DNA from: Paenibacillus dakarensis | GTDB lineage: Bacteria > Bacillota > Bacilli > Paenibacillales > Paenibacillaceae | Direction: 5' to 3' | Assembly (NCBI RefSeq): GCF_001373415.1 | Contig: NZ_CDSE01000084.1 | Location: 1 to 64,000 of the forward strand | DNA length: 64,000 bases | Part shown: piece by piece, positions 1 to 7,979 of the stretch | How the letters are laid out: each line of letters opens with the position of its first letter | How positions within the stretch are numbered: the first letter of the stretch is position 1 | Translations under genes and position numbers: made by a program | Notes under the pieces: generated by a model | Databases searched by the model: none | What the model was told of the DNA's origin: nothing | Seen by the model: the letters and a program-made list of their open reading frames with translations, nothing else

Positions 1-153
1 ATGGAGTTTATAATGGCGGGTGCGGCAGCGATCCAAGTGGGAACGGCCGGATTCGCAGATCTTCGCGCTGGTGAAAGACTAATTGATGAATTACATGGCT
101 TGATGATTGAAGAGAAAATTTCCCACTTCGATGAAATCAGAGGAATCGTCTAG
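1..153 (+). CDS. Dihydroorotate dehydrogenase-like protein, C-terminal fragment (partial, 5' end outside window)
   Basis: The open frame at the left edge encodes 50 residues ending at the TAG at 151-153. It contains EFIMAGAAAIQVGTAGF, which matches the last beta-strand and FMN phosphate-binding segment (AGAxAVQVGTA) of class 1 dihydroorotate dehydrogenases (PyrD), the pyrimidine-biosynthesis flavoenzymes oxidising dihydroorotate to orotate. The ATG at position 1 is probably an internal methionine, because the family is about 300 residues long and this is only its C terminus. Related TIM-barrel flavoproteins such as dihydropyrimidine dehydrogenase end in the same motif, so the substrate cannot be settled from this piece. 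The next gene starts 35 bp downstream and may be co-transcribed. Confidence 0.6.
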   Translation: MEFIMAGAAAIQVGTAGFADLRAGERLIDELHGLMIEEKISHFDEIRGIV

Positions 154-187
154 AACATGAAGCAGGTCAATTCAGGAGGTGTAGAGT

Positions 188-547
188 ATGACATTAAACG
201 AGAATGAGGCTCTAACCCTGGAAGAAATTGAATTAGGCCGGGACATCCTGTTGATTATTAAGGGTGGGGAGGTACATATTGGCGCTGTATCAACAGCCTA
301 TGTCACACAGGGAAAGATAGAGGTAGAAACCACCTCAATTCCTGGGCATAAAGAGTATCTCCTTACCGAAAAATTCGCCCGGCAGTGCGCTGAACAACTA
401 TGCCGAACCGTTACAGTTGTCATGGGTATCCATTACGATCATTTACAGCGATATGATATTGAACGGATCATCATACTTGCAGAGAAGAGGGTAGATGAAT
501 ATTTGAAACAAGTCTCAGACGGCAGCATCTCATCTACAGAATGTTAG
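188..547 (+). CDS. LpdD-like (prenylated-flavin chaperone-like) domain protein
   Basis: A 119-residue protein with an AGGAGGT ribosome-binding site 6 bp before ATG 188. The segments GRDILLIIKGGEVHIGAV (about residues 17-34), PGHKEYLLTEKFA (about 52-65) and VMGIHYDHL (about 78-86) resemble the conserved blocks of the small LpdD / gallate-decarboxylase subunit D family, which is thought to help mature UbiD-like decarboxylases with prenylated FMN. That assignment is from memory of the motif pattern GGxxHIGAV...GHK...GIHYD, and no decarboxylase gene is visible in the window. No signal peptide or membrane segment is present. It directly follows the dihydroorotate-dehydrogenase-like gene, so a role with a flavoprotein is plausible but inferred. 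Confidence 0.55.
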   Translation: MTLNENEALTLEEIELGRDILLIIKGGEVHIGAVSTAYVTQGKIEVETTSIPGHKEYLLTEKFARQCAEQLCRTVTVVMGIHYDHLQRYDIERIIILAEKRVDEYLKQVSDGSISSTEC

Positions 548-575
548 GGAACTGATAAAAATGTTTAAGTAAAAT

Positions 576-601
576 TGAAACGTTTTTAGGTTCATCACGT
601 A
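576..601 (+). promoter_or_regulatory. SigmaW-type (ECF) promoter of the pspA operon
   Basis: TGAAAC at 576-581 and CGTA at 598-601 are separated by exactly 16 bp. This is the -35/-10 pair expected for SigmaW-class ECF promoters in Bacillus. It lies 50 bp upstream of the pspA start. In B. subtilis pspA belongs to the SigmaW envelope-stress regulon, so position and sequence agree. Confidence 0.75.
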
Positions 602-650
602 AATAAGGAACATAAGAAAATATTTTGAGTTCTATTGGGAGGCAAGAAAC

Positions 651-1325
651 ATGTCCATATTCAAAAGATTACGTGATTTAACAATGTCCAACATTAACTC
701 CATTATTGACAAGGCTGAAGATCCCATCAAAATGACCGACCAATATATTCGGGATATGACGGAAGATCTCGAGGATGCAGAGAAAGCTGTTGCTGCACAA
801 ATCGCCATTGAGAAACGCTTTAAAGCATTGTATGAGGAGCAGGAAGCGCTGGTTGAAAAGCGTACTCAGCAGGCACACACTGCGGCACAAGCCCAGAATG
901 TTGACCTTGCTCGTCGTGCTCTTGAAGAGAAAAAGGCTGCTGAAGCCAAGAGAGACGAATATAAAGCAAGCTATGATCAAAATAAACTCGCTGCTGACAA
1001 CCTTCGCAGCAAGCTCGAAGAGATGCGTAAACAGCTTGCCGCAATGAAGAATAAGCGTGAGACACTGGTGGCTCGTTATAATGCAGCGAAAGCCCAAACC
1101 GAAATTAATAAGGCTATGAATGGCTTCAGTTCCGATACGGCTTCTGCAGGATTGAAACGTATGGAAGAAAAGATGCTTCAGATGGAAGCCCGCGCTGAAG
1201 CAAGCAATGAGATGAATACAAAGGAAAAGTCGCTTGACGAAGAATTCGAGAACCTGGGCAAAGACAAGGCCGTAGAAGACGAATTGGCAGCATTGATGAA
1301 GCAGTACGAGAATAAAGATCAGTAA
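651..1325 (+). CDS. pspA: PspA/IM30 family envelope-stress protein
   Basis: A 224-residue, almost entirely helical and highly charged protein starting MSIFKRLRDLTMSNINSIIDKAEDP, with the characteristic amphipathic N-terminal helix and the DMTEDLEDAEKAV segment of PspA/LiaH/Vipp1 (ESCRT-III-like) proteins. These assemble on the inner face of the cytoplasmic membrane and protect it when proton motive force or lipid packing is disturbed. Length is typical for the family. The start is fixed by a GGAGGC site 9 bp upstream. It is the first gene of a four-gene block (DUF350, DUF4178, DUF4247) and sits behind a SigmaW-type promoter, so induction by cell-envelope damage is expected. No frameshift or missing region is seen. 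Confidence 0.93.
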   Translation: MSIFKRLRDLTMSNINSIIDKAEDPIKMTDQYIRDMTEDLEDAEKAVAAQIAIEKRFKALYEEQEALVEKRTQQAHTAAQAQNVDLARRALEEKKAAEAKRDEYKASYDQNKLAADNLRSKLEEMRKQLAAMKNKRETLVARYNAAKAQTEINKAMNGFSSDTASAGLKRMEEKMLQMEARAEASNEMNTKEKSLDEEFENLGKDKAVEDELAALMKQYENKDQ

Positions 1326-1439
1326 CATCATTTAAGATTATATTGATGTTTGTCATACCAGGCGAAGGGGATCGCATGTATAAGGCGGCGTTCTCCTTCG
1401 CCTTTACATGATTCGTATGTTGAAGGTGGAGGCTGAGGA

Positions 1440-1844
1440 ATGAATCTTGATGTAATTCTGGGGATTTTGGTCTGGACTGGTGTTGGTGCGCTGCTGCTTT
1501 TTGTACTCATGTTTGTAGACTCGTTGTTTACGAAATATAAGGACCTTGAAGAAGTGAAGGCAGGAAACATGGCGGTTACGACACGCTTAATTATGAAACT
1601 GCTTGCACAAGGATATATTTTATCCGTCTCGATTGGCACTTCAGCTCATCTGGTAGAAGCTATTGTCGTATCTGTTGTTTCCTTTGTAATTCTTTTGATT
1701 TTGGAAGCGCTGGCTGAATGGATGCTGAAGCTTCTCGGCAGTATTGATTTGGATAAAGGGACAAAAGAAGGCAGAACCGGATATGGTTTGTTTGCAGGCA
1801 CACTTCATATCGTAGGTGCTTTAATTATTACCGCTTGCCTTTAA
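1440..1844 (+). CDS. DUF350 family membrane protein
   Basis: A 134-residue integral membrane protein with about four hydrophobic segments (roughly residues 4-27, 45-60, 67-90 and 115-134). The AGNMAVTTRLIMKLLAQGYIL block resembles the repeated unit of DUF350 (YjfL-like) proteins, whose function is unknown. A GGTGGAGG sequence precedes the start. The gene lies 114 bp after pspA and 31 bp before the DUF4178 gene. DUF350, DUF4178 and DUF4247 proteins recur next to PspA in Bacillota, so it probably acts at the membrane with PspA. The exact activity cannot be read from the sequence. Confidence 0.75.
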   Translation: MNLDVILGILVWTGVGALLLFVLMFVDSLFTKYKDLEEVKAGNMAVTTRLIMKLLAQGYILSVSIGTSAHLVEAIVVSVVSFVILLILEALAEWMLKLLGSIDLDKGTKEGRTGYGLFAGTLHIVGALIITACL

Positions 1845-1875
1845 TCATGCATAACAGTGACAGGAGACTGAAAGA

Positions 1876-2379
1876 ATGAGTGTGTGGAAAAGAATAGGCA
1901 ATTTGTTTGCAAAACCGGAGCCGCCTAAAGTGGAGAAGAGCATGCTGCAGCTGAGCCCCGGAGATATCTGTGAAGTTTCACTTGTTACCTATGAAGTGAC
2001 TGGACGAGTACATAACCGTGCGCGAAATGCGGTTGTATTGACGCTCCAGGACGGAAGTAATATTGCATATCTTCATATCGAAGAAAGAGAAACGGTGCAA
2101 TATGCATTATATAGTCCTATTGACGGCAGGCTTGATGCGCCTGATGAAGTGCCTACAATCATTGAATTGGATGATGGAGTATACCATCTGGAGGAAGAGT
2201 ATGGTGGTCATGTTTCCATAACAGGGCGTACCCCCTTCACACAGAGTGGTGAACAGCATGTATGGCAATACCAATCAGATGATTATCGTCTAGTCAGAAT
2301 TGAGTGGCAGAACGGACGGTTTATGCTGTATGAAGGAGAGAAAGTGATTCCGGGGGATGTTAAGGTCATCCGGGCTTAG
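1876..2379 (+). CDS. DUF4178 domain protein
   Basis: A 167-residue soluble protein without signal peptide. From about residue 25 it carries the beta-rich DUF4178 pattern: LSPGDICEV, YEVTGRV, then YLHIEERET, YHLEEEYGG and WQYQSDDYRLVRIEW. DUF4178 is of unknown function and is repeatedly found beside PspA-like proteins and DUF4247 lipoproteins. The gene starts 31 bp after the DUF350 gene and ends 10 bp before the start of the DUF4247 lipoprotein, indicating one operon. A role in sensing or organising the PspA response is inference only. Confidence 0.72.
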   Translation: MSVWKRIGNLFAKPEPPKVEKSMLQLSPGDICEVSLVTYEVTGRVHNRARNAVVLTLQDGSNIAYLHIEERETVQYALYSPIDGRLDAPDEVPTIIELDDGVYHLEEEYGGHVSITGRTPFTQSGEQHVWQYQSDDYRLVRIEWQNGRFMLYEGEKVIPGDVKVIRA

Positions 2380-2389
2380 GAGTGGTTAC

Positions 2390-3139
2390 ATGAAGCGTCG
2401 CTCTTTATTATCGATAAAATTATTATTGGTGCTCAGCTTCCTTGTATCTCTTTTGAGCGGTTGTGGAGCGCCACCTAATGTTAAGCAATCGTACCCGCTT
2501 GAATCCGTTAACCGAGACGGAAATTCAAGTTCTTATGTATATCGGGCTGCCGGTAAAAGTGTCCCGGTTGTTGCAATGGAGTTGTCTGAAGAGAACCAGC
2601 CGGATGAGATGTCGGCGGAAAATAATGAAAGAATGTTTCTCGTATATGGAGATGATATTTACCATCTCCAGCAGGATCCTTCTAAACCGGAAGATACACT
2701 GATTGAAATTGATTCCAAGGAATATGTTAGGCGTAACTATGATTCCAGTTTTCTGCAGGGTTATTTAACAGCGGTATTGATTGGTGACCTGTTTGATTCA
2801 TTAAGCGGAAGATATGGTGGAGGATACAGGGGTTATACAAGTAAAGATGTGTATAAACCGAAGGATGGAAGCTATCGTAAACCGACGGATAGTGACAAGA
2901 AGGTAGCACCTCCTCTAACCGTAGATCGAAGCGGAAAGATATCAAGGCGCGGACAGGGCAAGGTTGGAACCGGCGGAAACATATTTAAGCGGGATCCTTC
3001 AAGTGATCAGAGCAAAGGCACCATCAAACGAGGCGATAGCAGGGGCGGTGGCGGTTTATTCGATTCCCCGCGGCAATCGTACAAGAAGCCAAAGACCCGT
3101 TTTGGTTCTGGTAAAATTGGCAGACGAGGACGAAGGTAA
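2390..3139 (+). CDS. DUF4247 family lipoprotein
   Basis: A 249-residue lipoprotein. The frame is open further upstream, but ATG 2390 is chosen because TAGGAG lies just before it and the N terminus then reads MKRRSLLSIKLLLVLSFLVSL followed by the lipobox LLSGC (lipidated Cys about residue 25). The central part (about 60-160) matches the DUF4247 pattern. The C-terminal third is rich in Gly, Arg, Lys and Ser (many RRG, GGG and KIGRRGRR pieces), strongly basic and probably disordered, so it could bind anionic wall polymers or lipids outside the membrane. It is the last gene of the pspA block and is followed by a strong terminator. The spermidine-synthase-type genes sometimes linked to this block elsewhere are absent. 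Confidence 0.72.
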   Translation: MKRRSLLSIKLLLVLSFLVSLLSGCGAPPNVKQSYPLESVNRDGNSSSYVYRAAGKSVPVVAMELSEENQPDEMSAENNERMFLVYGDDIYHLQQDPSKPEDTLIEIDSKEYVRRNYDSSFLQGYLTAVLIGDLFDSLSGRYGGGYRGYTSKDVYKPKDGSYRKPTDSDKKVAPPLTVDRSGKISRRGQGKVGTGGNIFKRDPSSDQSKGTIKRGDSRGGGGLFDSPRQSYKKPKTRFGSGKIGRRGRR

Positions 3140-3144
3140 ATGAC

Positions 3145-3182
3145 AAAGACGTATGGCTGATAGCTGCCATACGTCTTTTTTA
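3145..3182 (+). terminator. Intrinsic terminator of the pspA operon
   Basis: The 13-bp stem AAAGACGTATGGC/GCCATACGTCTTT with an 8-nt loop runs into a T tract. It starts 6 bp after the DUF4247 stop codon. Confidence 0.9.
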
Positions 3183-3202
3183 ATCCATTTAGATTGAAAA
3201 GT

Positions 3203-3231
3203 TTGCCTTGAGTTTCATTAAAAGTTATAAC
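3203..3231 (+). promoter_or_regulatory. Candidate SigmaA promoter of moeA
   Basis: TTGCCT (3203-3208) and TATAAC (3226-3231) are separated by 17 bp, about 75 bp upstream of the moeA start. Confidence 0.5.
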
Positions 3232-3306
3232 TGATTTATAGACAGAACATGTTTAAATTATAGAATGAGCGGCTTGAGCCAATTGGAGAGAGAGGCCTAG
3301 ACACCT

Positions 3307-4599
3307 ATGAACCTTAGTAAGCAAGACGCGCTATATGGGCGCGATATAAGTAAATTCCAACGCAAAGCGCTTCAGGTGCCTGATGCTCAAGCGCTTATTA
3401 TGGACCATGTGTTGGAGGGGTTAACTGAAACCGTCATGCTCGAGCAAAGTGACGGACGTATATTGGCATCCGATATTTCTGCTCCTCACCCCTATCCGGC
3501 TTTTCGCCGATCCGGGATGGACGGTTATGCTATATTGTCTTCCGACACGGATTGCTGCAGGAACGGAGAGACCGTATGGTTAAAGGTTATTGATAACATC
3601 CCTTGCGGAACGGTATCTAAACAAGTGATAACTTCAGGAAAAGCGTCTCGTATTATGACAGGAGCGCAGGTACCGGAAGGAGCCGATGCCGTGGTCATGC
3701 TGGAAATGACCGAGACTAGGACAGAAGAGGATGCAGAGTGGATCGGGATTAAAAAGGTTGTTGATCGAGACAAGAATATTACACCCATCGGTTTAGAACT
3801 GCAGGAGGGAGAAGTGATCATCAAGAGAGGTACCCGGATTGGGCCGGGAGAAATCTCAGTGCTGGCAACATTCGGTGTCCACGAGGTCGTGGTAATGAGA
3901 AAGCCGGTAGTGGGTGTTTTTTCGACAGGAACGGAACTGCTTGATATTCGTGCTCCTCTAGAACCCGGTAAAATCCGAAATAGCAACACGCATATGCTGG
4001 CATCGCAAATTCGTGAAGCCGGTGCTGAGCCGGTAATTATGGATGCGATTCCCGATGACATCATGCTGGCACGCCAAAAGGTGGAGGAAGCGCTCGAAGT
4101 TTATGACCTCGTTGTTACCACAGGTGGTGTATCTGTTGGAGATTATGATATTATGGGTGATCTTGTCCGTAACGGATCCATGCAAATGCTGTTCAACAAG
4201 GTGACCATGAGGCCAGGCAGTGTAACAACGGCAGCTGTCCAGAATGAAAAGCTTTTGTTTGCTTTATCCGGGAACCCGGGTGCCTGTTATGTTGGTTTTC
4301 TGCTCTTTATTAGACCGGCACTTCGAAAGATGCTCGGCATGAAAGATGTATACCTTAGAGAATGGTGTGTAGAACTCGGATCTGACTACCATAGGGTAAA
4401 CAACTTTACCCGCTATGTAAGAGGCAGGCTGGAAGTGATAGATGGCCGAATGGTAGCGCTGCCGGCTCTGCTCGATGAATCCAGCGTTATGATTACAATC
4501 AAGGACAGTTCGTGCCTTATAGTCATTCCTCCGGAACTGAAGGGCGCTGCTGCAGGACAGAAGGTAAATGTGCTTCTACTGCCTGGGGCTTTTTCATAA
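3307..4599 (+). CDS. moeA: Molybdopterin molybdenumtransferase MoeA
   Basis: A 430-residue protein that inserts molybdate into adenylylated molybdopterin in the last step of molybdenum cofactor synthesis. Family landmarks are in order: FRRSGMDGYA (about 67-75), GAQVPEGADAVV (about 119-130), the MoCF-binding domain with STGTEL (205-210) and TTGGVSVGDYD (about 271-281), SGNPGACYV (about 320-328), and the C-terminal beta domain. Length is typical. It stands alone: no other moa/mob/moe gene or molybdoenzyme is visible nearby. Its ribosome-binding site (AGAGAGG, about 10 bp upstream) is weak. A candidate SigmaA promoter lies upstream. Confidence 0.93.
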   Translation: MNLSKQDALYGRDISKFQRKALQVPDAQALIMDHVLEGLTETVMLEQSDGRILASDISAPHPYPAFRRSGMDGYAILSSDTDCCRNGETVWLKVIDNIPCGTVSKQVITSGKASRIMTGAQVPEGADAVVMLEMTETRTEEDAEWIGIKKVVDRDKNITPIGLELQEGEVIIKRGTRIGPGEISVLATFGVHEVVVMRKPVVGVFSTGTELLDIRAPLEPGKIRNSNTHMLASQIREAGAEPVIMDAIPDDIMLARQKVEEALEVYDLVVTTGGVSVGDYDIMGDLVRNGSMQMLFNKVTMRPGSVTTAAVQNEKLLFALSGNPGACYVGFLLFIRPALRKMLGMKDVYLREWCVELGSDYHRVNNFTRYVRGRLEVIDGRMVALPALLDESSVMITIKDSSCLIVIPPELKGAAAGQKVNVLLLPGAFS

Positions 4600-4660
4600 C
4601 AGAATATGTGCAATGACTTCCGGCACTCATCCGGGAGTTGGTATTCAGCCGTATATAAAA

Positions 4661-4708
4661 CAGGAACCGGGCTGCTTCTCGAATACCTGAGCAGCAACCC
4701 GGTTCCTG
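4661..4708 (-). terminator. Terminator-like hairpin between convergent moeA and xerS
   Basis: A long stem (CAGGAACCGGG paired with CCCGGTTCCTG, extended inward by CTGCT/AGCAG) closes a 13-nt loop. On the minus strand it is followed by TTTTATAT, so it fits xerS best. There is no T run on the plus strand. Confidence 0.7.
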
Positions 4709-4781
4709 AGTTCGAATGAAAGAGGCCGAGGAGAGTGCAGTGTTTATGTGGTAAGAGGTACAGAGATGATACTTATAGGCA

Positions 4782-5867
4782 TCAGGAAGACTCTGTACGG
4801 CGCTCAATGGCTTCTGACATGGTTTTATCAGTCAGATGGGCATATACTTCCGTTGTCTCGGTAGAGGCATGGCCCAGCTGCTCTTTGGTTTTGTATATAT
4901 CGTTCTGGAGATAATAGTCCGTAGCAAACGAGTGGCGAAGCTTATGCACGGTTAGCGATGGCTTGCCAAAACGCTTGGCGTATTTTATGATCATCGCCTG
5001 AATCGCCCGTTTGGTCATTCGCTGTCCTTCAATCTGACCGTTTCGAAGCGCTACAAAAAGTGCCTTTTCTTTTTTTGGCACCTTATAACGTGATTGTCTC
5101 AGTGCTAAATAATGCTCCAGGTCATCTTTGGCTTGTGCCCGGAAATAGACCGGCGTTTTAAACGTTTCGTCATTATTACCTTTTCGGAATACATGGAGCA
5201 TCTTATTGTTCAAATCCAGGTCACTGACATTTAAATTGACCACTTCGGACACACGAAGTCCCGAGTTCAGAATCAGGCTGGCTATACAGGCATCTCTCTC
5301 TTTGTTGAGCTCATGAGCATAGAGTGCCTGCTTGTTCTTTGCGACATCGGCAGCATAACCCTCGTGGATGTAGCTGATAAAATCAATAAGCTCCTCATCC
5401 TCCAGAATTTTGCCTTTAAGCTTAGCCGCAGTGTCTTTGGGCTTATGTATCCTTTTATTCTCCACTTTGGCCATGATATTGCGCTTGAGAAGCGGGTAAT
5501 ACTCTTCATCTTCAGCAATTTGGCTTAAATAATGAAATAGCGAGCGGAGTGAAGAGAGTTTACGTGATACGGTGATCCGGGAGTTGGTTCCTTCCTTTCT
5601 TGTCGTCAAATAAAGCCGATACCCTGTCACGCTCTCCATCCGAAGAGTCTCAAGCTCGAGTAAAGTCACCTTAGAGTTGTCCTCTGCTTCTGAAAGGCCT
5701 TCAGCACGAAGCCAATTGAAAAAAGTTTCATAATCTCTTACATACTCCAGCAGAGTAGAAGGAGAAAGGTCAGGGAGTTTGTAATCAATAAATTGCTGTA
5801 CGAACCAAGGCATGGAGGGCGCTTTTTCATCCAGCTTTGAACGGTCAATTCCTTTTTGTATGTTCAA
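4782..5867 (-). CDS. xerS: Site-specific tyrosine recombinase XerS
   Basis: A 361-residue XerS-type recombinase, the Bacillota single-protein recombinase that resolves chromosome dimers at dif-like sites. The catalytic set is complete: R205 (SGLRVSEV), K229 (FRKG), H308 and R311 (VHKLRHSF), H333 (LGHAST) and the nucleophile Y342 (VYAHLTD). The N-terminal SAM-like core-binding domain spans about residues 15-150. I prefer TTG at 5867 (MNIQKGIDRS...) because GAGGTGG is 5 bp upstream. A GTG three codons earlier (5876) is also open. It is convergent with moeA. A XerS-like paralogue lies at the right edge of the window. Confidence 0.85.
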   Translation of the reverse strand: MNIQKGIDRSKLDEKAPSMPWFVQQFIDYKLPDLSPSTLLEYVRDYETFFNWLRAEGLSEAEDNSKVTLLELETLRMESVTGYRLYLTTRKEGTNSRITVSRKLSSLRSLFHYLSQIAEDEEYYPLLKRNIMAKVENKRIHKPKDTAAKLKGKILEDEELIDFISYIHEGYAADVAKNKQALYAHELNKERDACIASLILNSGLRVSEVVNLNVSDLDLNNKMLHVFRKGNNDETFKTPVYFRAQAKDDLEHYLALRQSRYKVPKKEKALFVALRNGQIEGQRMTKRAIQAMIIKYAKRFGKPSLTVHKLRHSFATDYYLQNDIYKTKEQLGHASTETTEVYAHLTDKTMSEAIERRTESS

Positions 5868-6026
5868 GTTGTCCACCTCACAAATCTTAATGAGTTTATA
5901 AAAAGCGAAGGAAGGATAGTTTCTATTAGTTTATCATAACGAATGCTTGTTCGTCCCGGATAGCAAACTTGAGGAGCTGTATTGTGGAAAAAAGGTCGAA
6001 ATATCATGGATAAGCGGGAGGCAGTT

Positions 6027-6554
6027 ATGTTCACACACTATGCAAACACGGAAAGCAGAAACCCGATGGGAATCAGCTTGGTACCTGCTAGGCAAAAGAA
6101 AGTGATTGAAAATTTAATGCAGTTTTACTTGTATGATTTTACGCAATTTTTAGATATTGATGTTACTGAACAGGGAAACTTCGCTCCTTACCCCGGACTT
6201 GATGACTATTGGAACATACGCGAAATAAGATTTCCTTACCTGATTACATATCATAACAAGCCTGCAGGATTTGCGCTGGTTGACCGTATGGATGATACGA
6301 GTGAAGCTGACTTTTATTTGAGTGAATTTTTCGTCATGAAAAAATACCGCCGCAGTGGCCTGGGCACGTGGGCTTCCCATCAGCTGTTCGACCGCTTGAA
6401 GGGCCGCTGGAAAGTAACGCAGGTCAGTACAAATCTACCTGCACAGGCATTCTGGCGTAAAACCATTGGTGCTTATACTCATAATCAATATGAAGAGCGG
6501 GTTGATCTAGAACGTGGAAATCGATCTCAGTATTTTAGAAGTGCAAATATTTAA
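6027..6554 (+). CDS. GNAT family N-acetyltransferase
   Basis: A cytoplasmic GNAT-fold enzyme of about 175 residues that should transfer an acetyl group from acetyl-CoA to an unknown amine. The pyrophosphate-binding motif A is FFVMKKYRRSGLGTWA (in the second half), preceded by the beta-strands GFALVDR and SEADFYLSE. The region ISLVPARQKKVIENLMQFYLYDF is the usual N-terminal helix of this subgroup. The start is uncertain: the frame is open back to TTG 5982 and ATG 6006, but GGGAGG sits 5 bp before ATG 6027. The gene stands alone, facing away from xerS. A weak hairpin plus T8 at 6677-6704 may terminate it. Confidence 0.78.
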   Translation: MFTHYANTESRNPMGISLVPARQKKVIENLMQFYLYDFTQFLDIDVTEQGNFAPYPGLDDYWNIREIRFPYLITYHNKPAGFALVDRMDDTSEADFYLSEFFVMKKYRRSGLGTWASHQLFDRLKGRWKVTQVSTNLPAQAFWRKTIGAYTHNQYEERVDLERGNRSQYFRSANI

Positions 6555-6777
6555 TGTCATTAAATATTAATTACATGAATTAATGTAAAGCCCCCCAGCC
6601 TTATCGGGAATAACTTGCTTGAATGAAATACTGGACTGGAAGTCTCTCAAGAATTGGTGTTCTTAGGGAAGTGGTTCGAAAGAGGAAATATTTTCGTTTT
6701 TTTTAGATCTTGCACTTTCATAAGTTCTCATTAAGGGTAATGGAACTCAAACAGCTATTTTATGAAGGAGTGAAGGG

Positions 6778-7668
6778 ATGGAACGAAGAACTTTTGGTCA
6801 GACAGACATGCAGGTAAGTATATTAGGGTTTGGCGGCGCAGAAATTGGTCAGGAGGATCAAAAAACAGTCGATCGACTGCTGCACAGTGCGGTAGATGCC
6901 GGTTTAAATATGATCGATACAGCTGAGTGTTATGGAAACAGTGAGGAGTTAATCGGTAGATCACTTGCTGGCAGAAGAGAAGACTATTATCTGTTCACCA
7001 AATGCGGTCATGCGGCCGGCTTGGAATATCCGGACTGGGATCCTGTCCTACTTGAGAAAAGTATAGACAGGAGTCTAAAGCGTCTTCAGGTTGATTATGT
7101 TGATGTTATTCATCTTCACAGCTGCTCTGAAGAGGTTCTCCGTCAAGGTGAGGTTATTGAGGTCCTGAAGAGAGCGAAAGAAAAAGGGAAGACAAGATAC
7201 ATCGGTTACAGCGGGGACACGACGGATGCTTTATATGCAATTCAGACAGGGGTCTTCGACAGTTTTGAAACATCGGTGAATATTGCAGACCAGGAAGCAA
7301 TAGAACTGACTATACCGGAAGCTGTGAAACGTGGAATGGGTGTAATTGCTAAACGCCCGGTAGCTAATGTAGCTTGGAAGGAAGAAACATTAAGCCAAAC
7401 GGATTATGCTTATCCTTATTGGGTCCGGCTTCAGGAGCTCCAATATGATTTCTTGGCAGATGTTCAAACGGGCGTCAAGCAAGCGCTGAAGTTCACTTTG
7501 ACGGTTCCAGGCGTAGCAACAGCGATTGTTGGAACGGCGAATCCGTCTCGTTGGGAGCAAAACGCAGCAATGCTAGAAGACGGAGGAAGGCTTACACAAG
7601 AAGATTTTGAAGCAATTCGTGCACGTTGGAAAGAGGTCGCTGGTCCGGACTGGATAGGGAAGGTATGA
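6778..7668 (+). CDS. Aldo/keto reductase
   Basis: A 296-residue NAD(P)H-dependent oxidoreductase of the AKR TIM-barrel family. It keeps the catalytic tetrad: D47 (MIDTAECYG), Y52, K75 (FTKCG) and H112/H114 (VIHLHS). The cofactor-binding C-terminal segment reads TVPGVATAIVGTANPS. AAGGAG precedes ATG 6778 at ideal distance. The physiological carbonyl substrate cannot be deduced. It is monocistronic: upstream is a 220-bp gap, downstream a dif-like palindrome and then the cold-shock gene. Confidence 0.88.
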   Translation: MERRTFGQTDMQVSILGFGGAEIGQEDQKTVDRLLHSAVDAGLNMIDTAECYGNSEELIGRSLAGRREDYYLFTKCGHAAGLEYPDWDPVLLEKSIDRSLKRLQVDYVDVIHLHSCSEEVLRQGEVIEVLKRAKEKGKTRYIGYSGDTTDALYAIQTGVFDSFETSVNIADQEAIELTIPEAVKRGMGVIAKRPVANVAWKEETLSQTDYAYPYWVRLQELQYDFLADVQTGVKQALKFTLTVPGVATAIVGTANPSRWEQNAAMLEDGGRLTQEDFEAIRARWKEVAGPDWIGKV

Positions 7669-7703
7669 GGATTGTGATTTGAAAGAAAATTTGTTCGGCA
7701 TTC

Positions 7704-7731
7704 AGTTTACATCAAAAATATTATGTAAACT
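7704..7731 (+). other. dif-like site 1 (candidate tyrosine-recombinase target)
   Basis: Left arm AGTTTACATCA (7704-7714), spacer AAAATA (7715-7720), right arm TTATGTAAACT (7721-7731). The right arm equals the XerD arm of B. subtilis dif as I recall it, and the left arm is its reverse complement with one mismatch. The dyad extends outward by 9 bp (TCGGCATTC/GAATGCCGA), giving a perfect 18-bp inverted repeat at 7695-7712 and 7723-7740. Because of that it could instead form an RNA hairpin ending the reductase transcript, although no T run follows. Confidence 0.5.
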
Positions 7732-7799
7732 GAATGCCGATATCTCCGAAGAAACTTCCGGTCTAATTACAGTATTTTGTAATAAAACATAAAGATTCC

Positions 7800-7829
7800 T
7801 TGCATAATATATTGTATTCGTGGTATCAT
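7800..7829 (+). promoter_or_regulatory. Candidate SigmaA promoter of the cold-shock gene
   Basis: TTGCAT (7800-7805) and TATCAT (7824-7829) are 18 bp apart, which would give a leader of about 145 nt before the csp start codon. Long leaders are usual for cold-shock genes. Confidence 0.45.
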
Positions 7830-7860
7830 AAGTTAAATGACAAATACCAAAACCTTGTGA

Positions 7861-7915
7861 TTCACATATTGAAAAAGGTTGTCACTTATGATGGGCACCT
7901 TTTTCAATGTGTGAA
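7861..7915 (+). promoter_or_regulatory. Structured 5' leader hairpin of the cold-shock gene
   Basis: A 19-bp stem with a single G-U pair (7861-7879 with 7897-7915) closes a 17-nt loop, in the leader between the candidate promoter and the csp ribosome-binding site. It may act as a temperature-sensitive or stability element like other csp leaders. The moderately U-rich stretch after it also allows an attenuator. Confidence 0.6.
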
Positions 7916-7979
7916 TTTGTTATTTTGTACCCACTAATTACAGAAACGCATGTTAAAAAATATTGGAGGTTTTTATATT

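Noticed and set aside
678..1331. 217-codon frame on the minus strand opposite pspA
   Set aside because: It mirrors the coiled-coil pspA gene, lacks a ribosome-binding site, and the plus-strand gene is unambiguous.
6563..6587. Palindrome around TTACATGAATTAATGTAA resembling the dif-like sites
   Set aside because: The half-sites are only 6 bp apart instead of the roughly 10 bp seen between the ATGTAA cores of the other sites, and AC(T/A) is missing at the right end.
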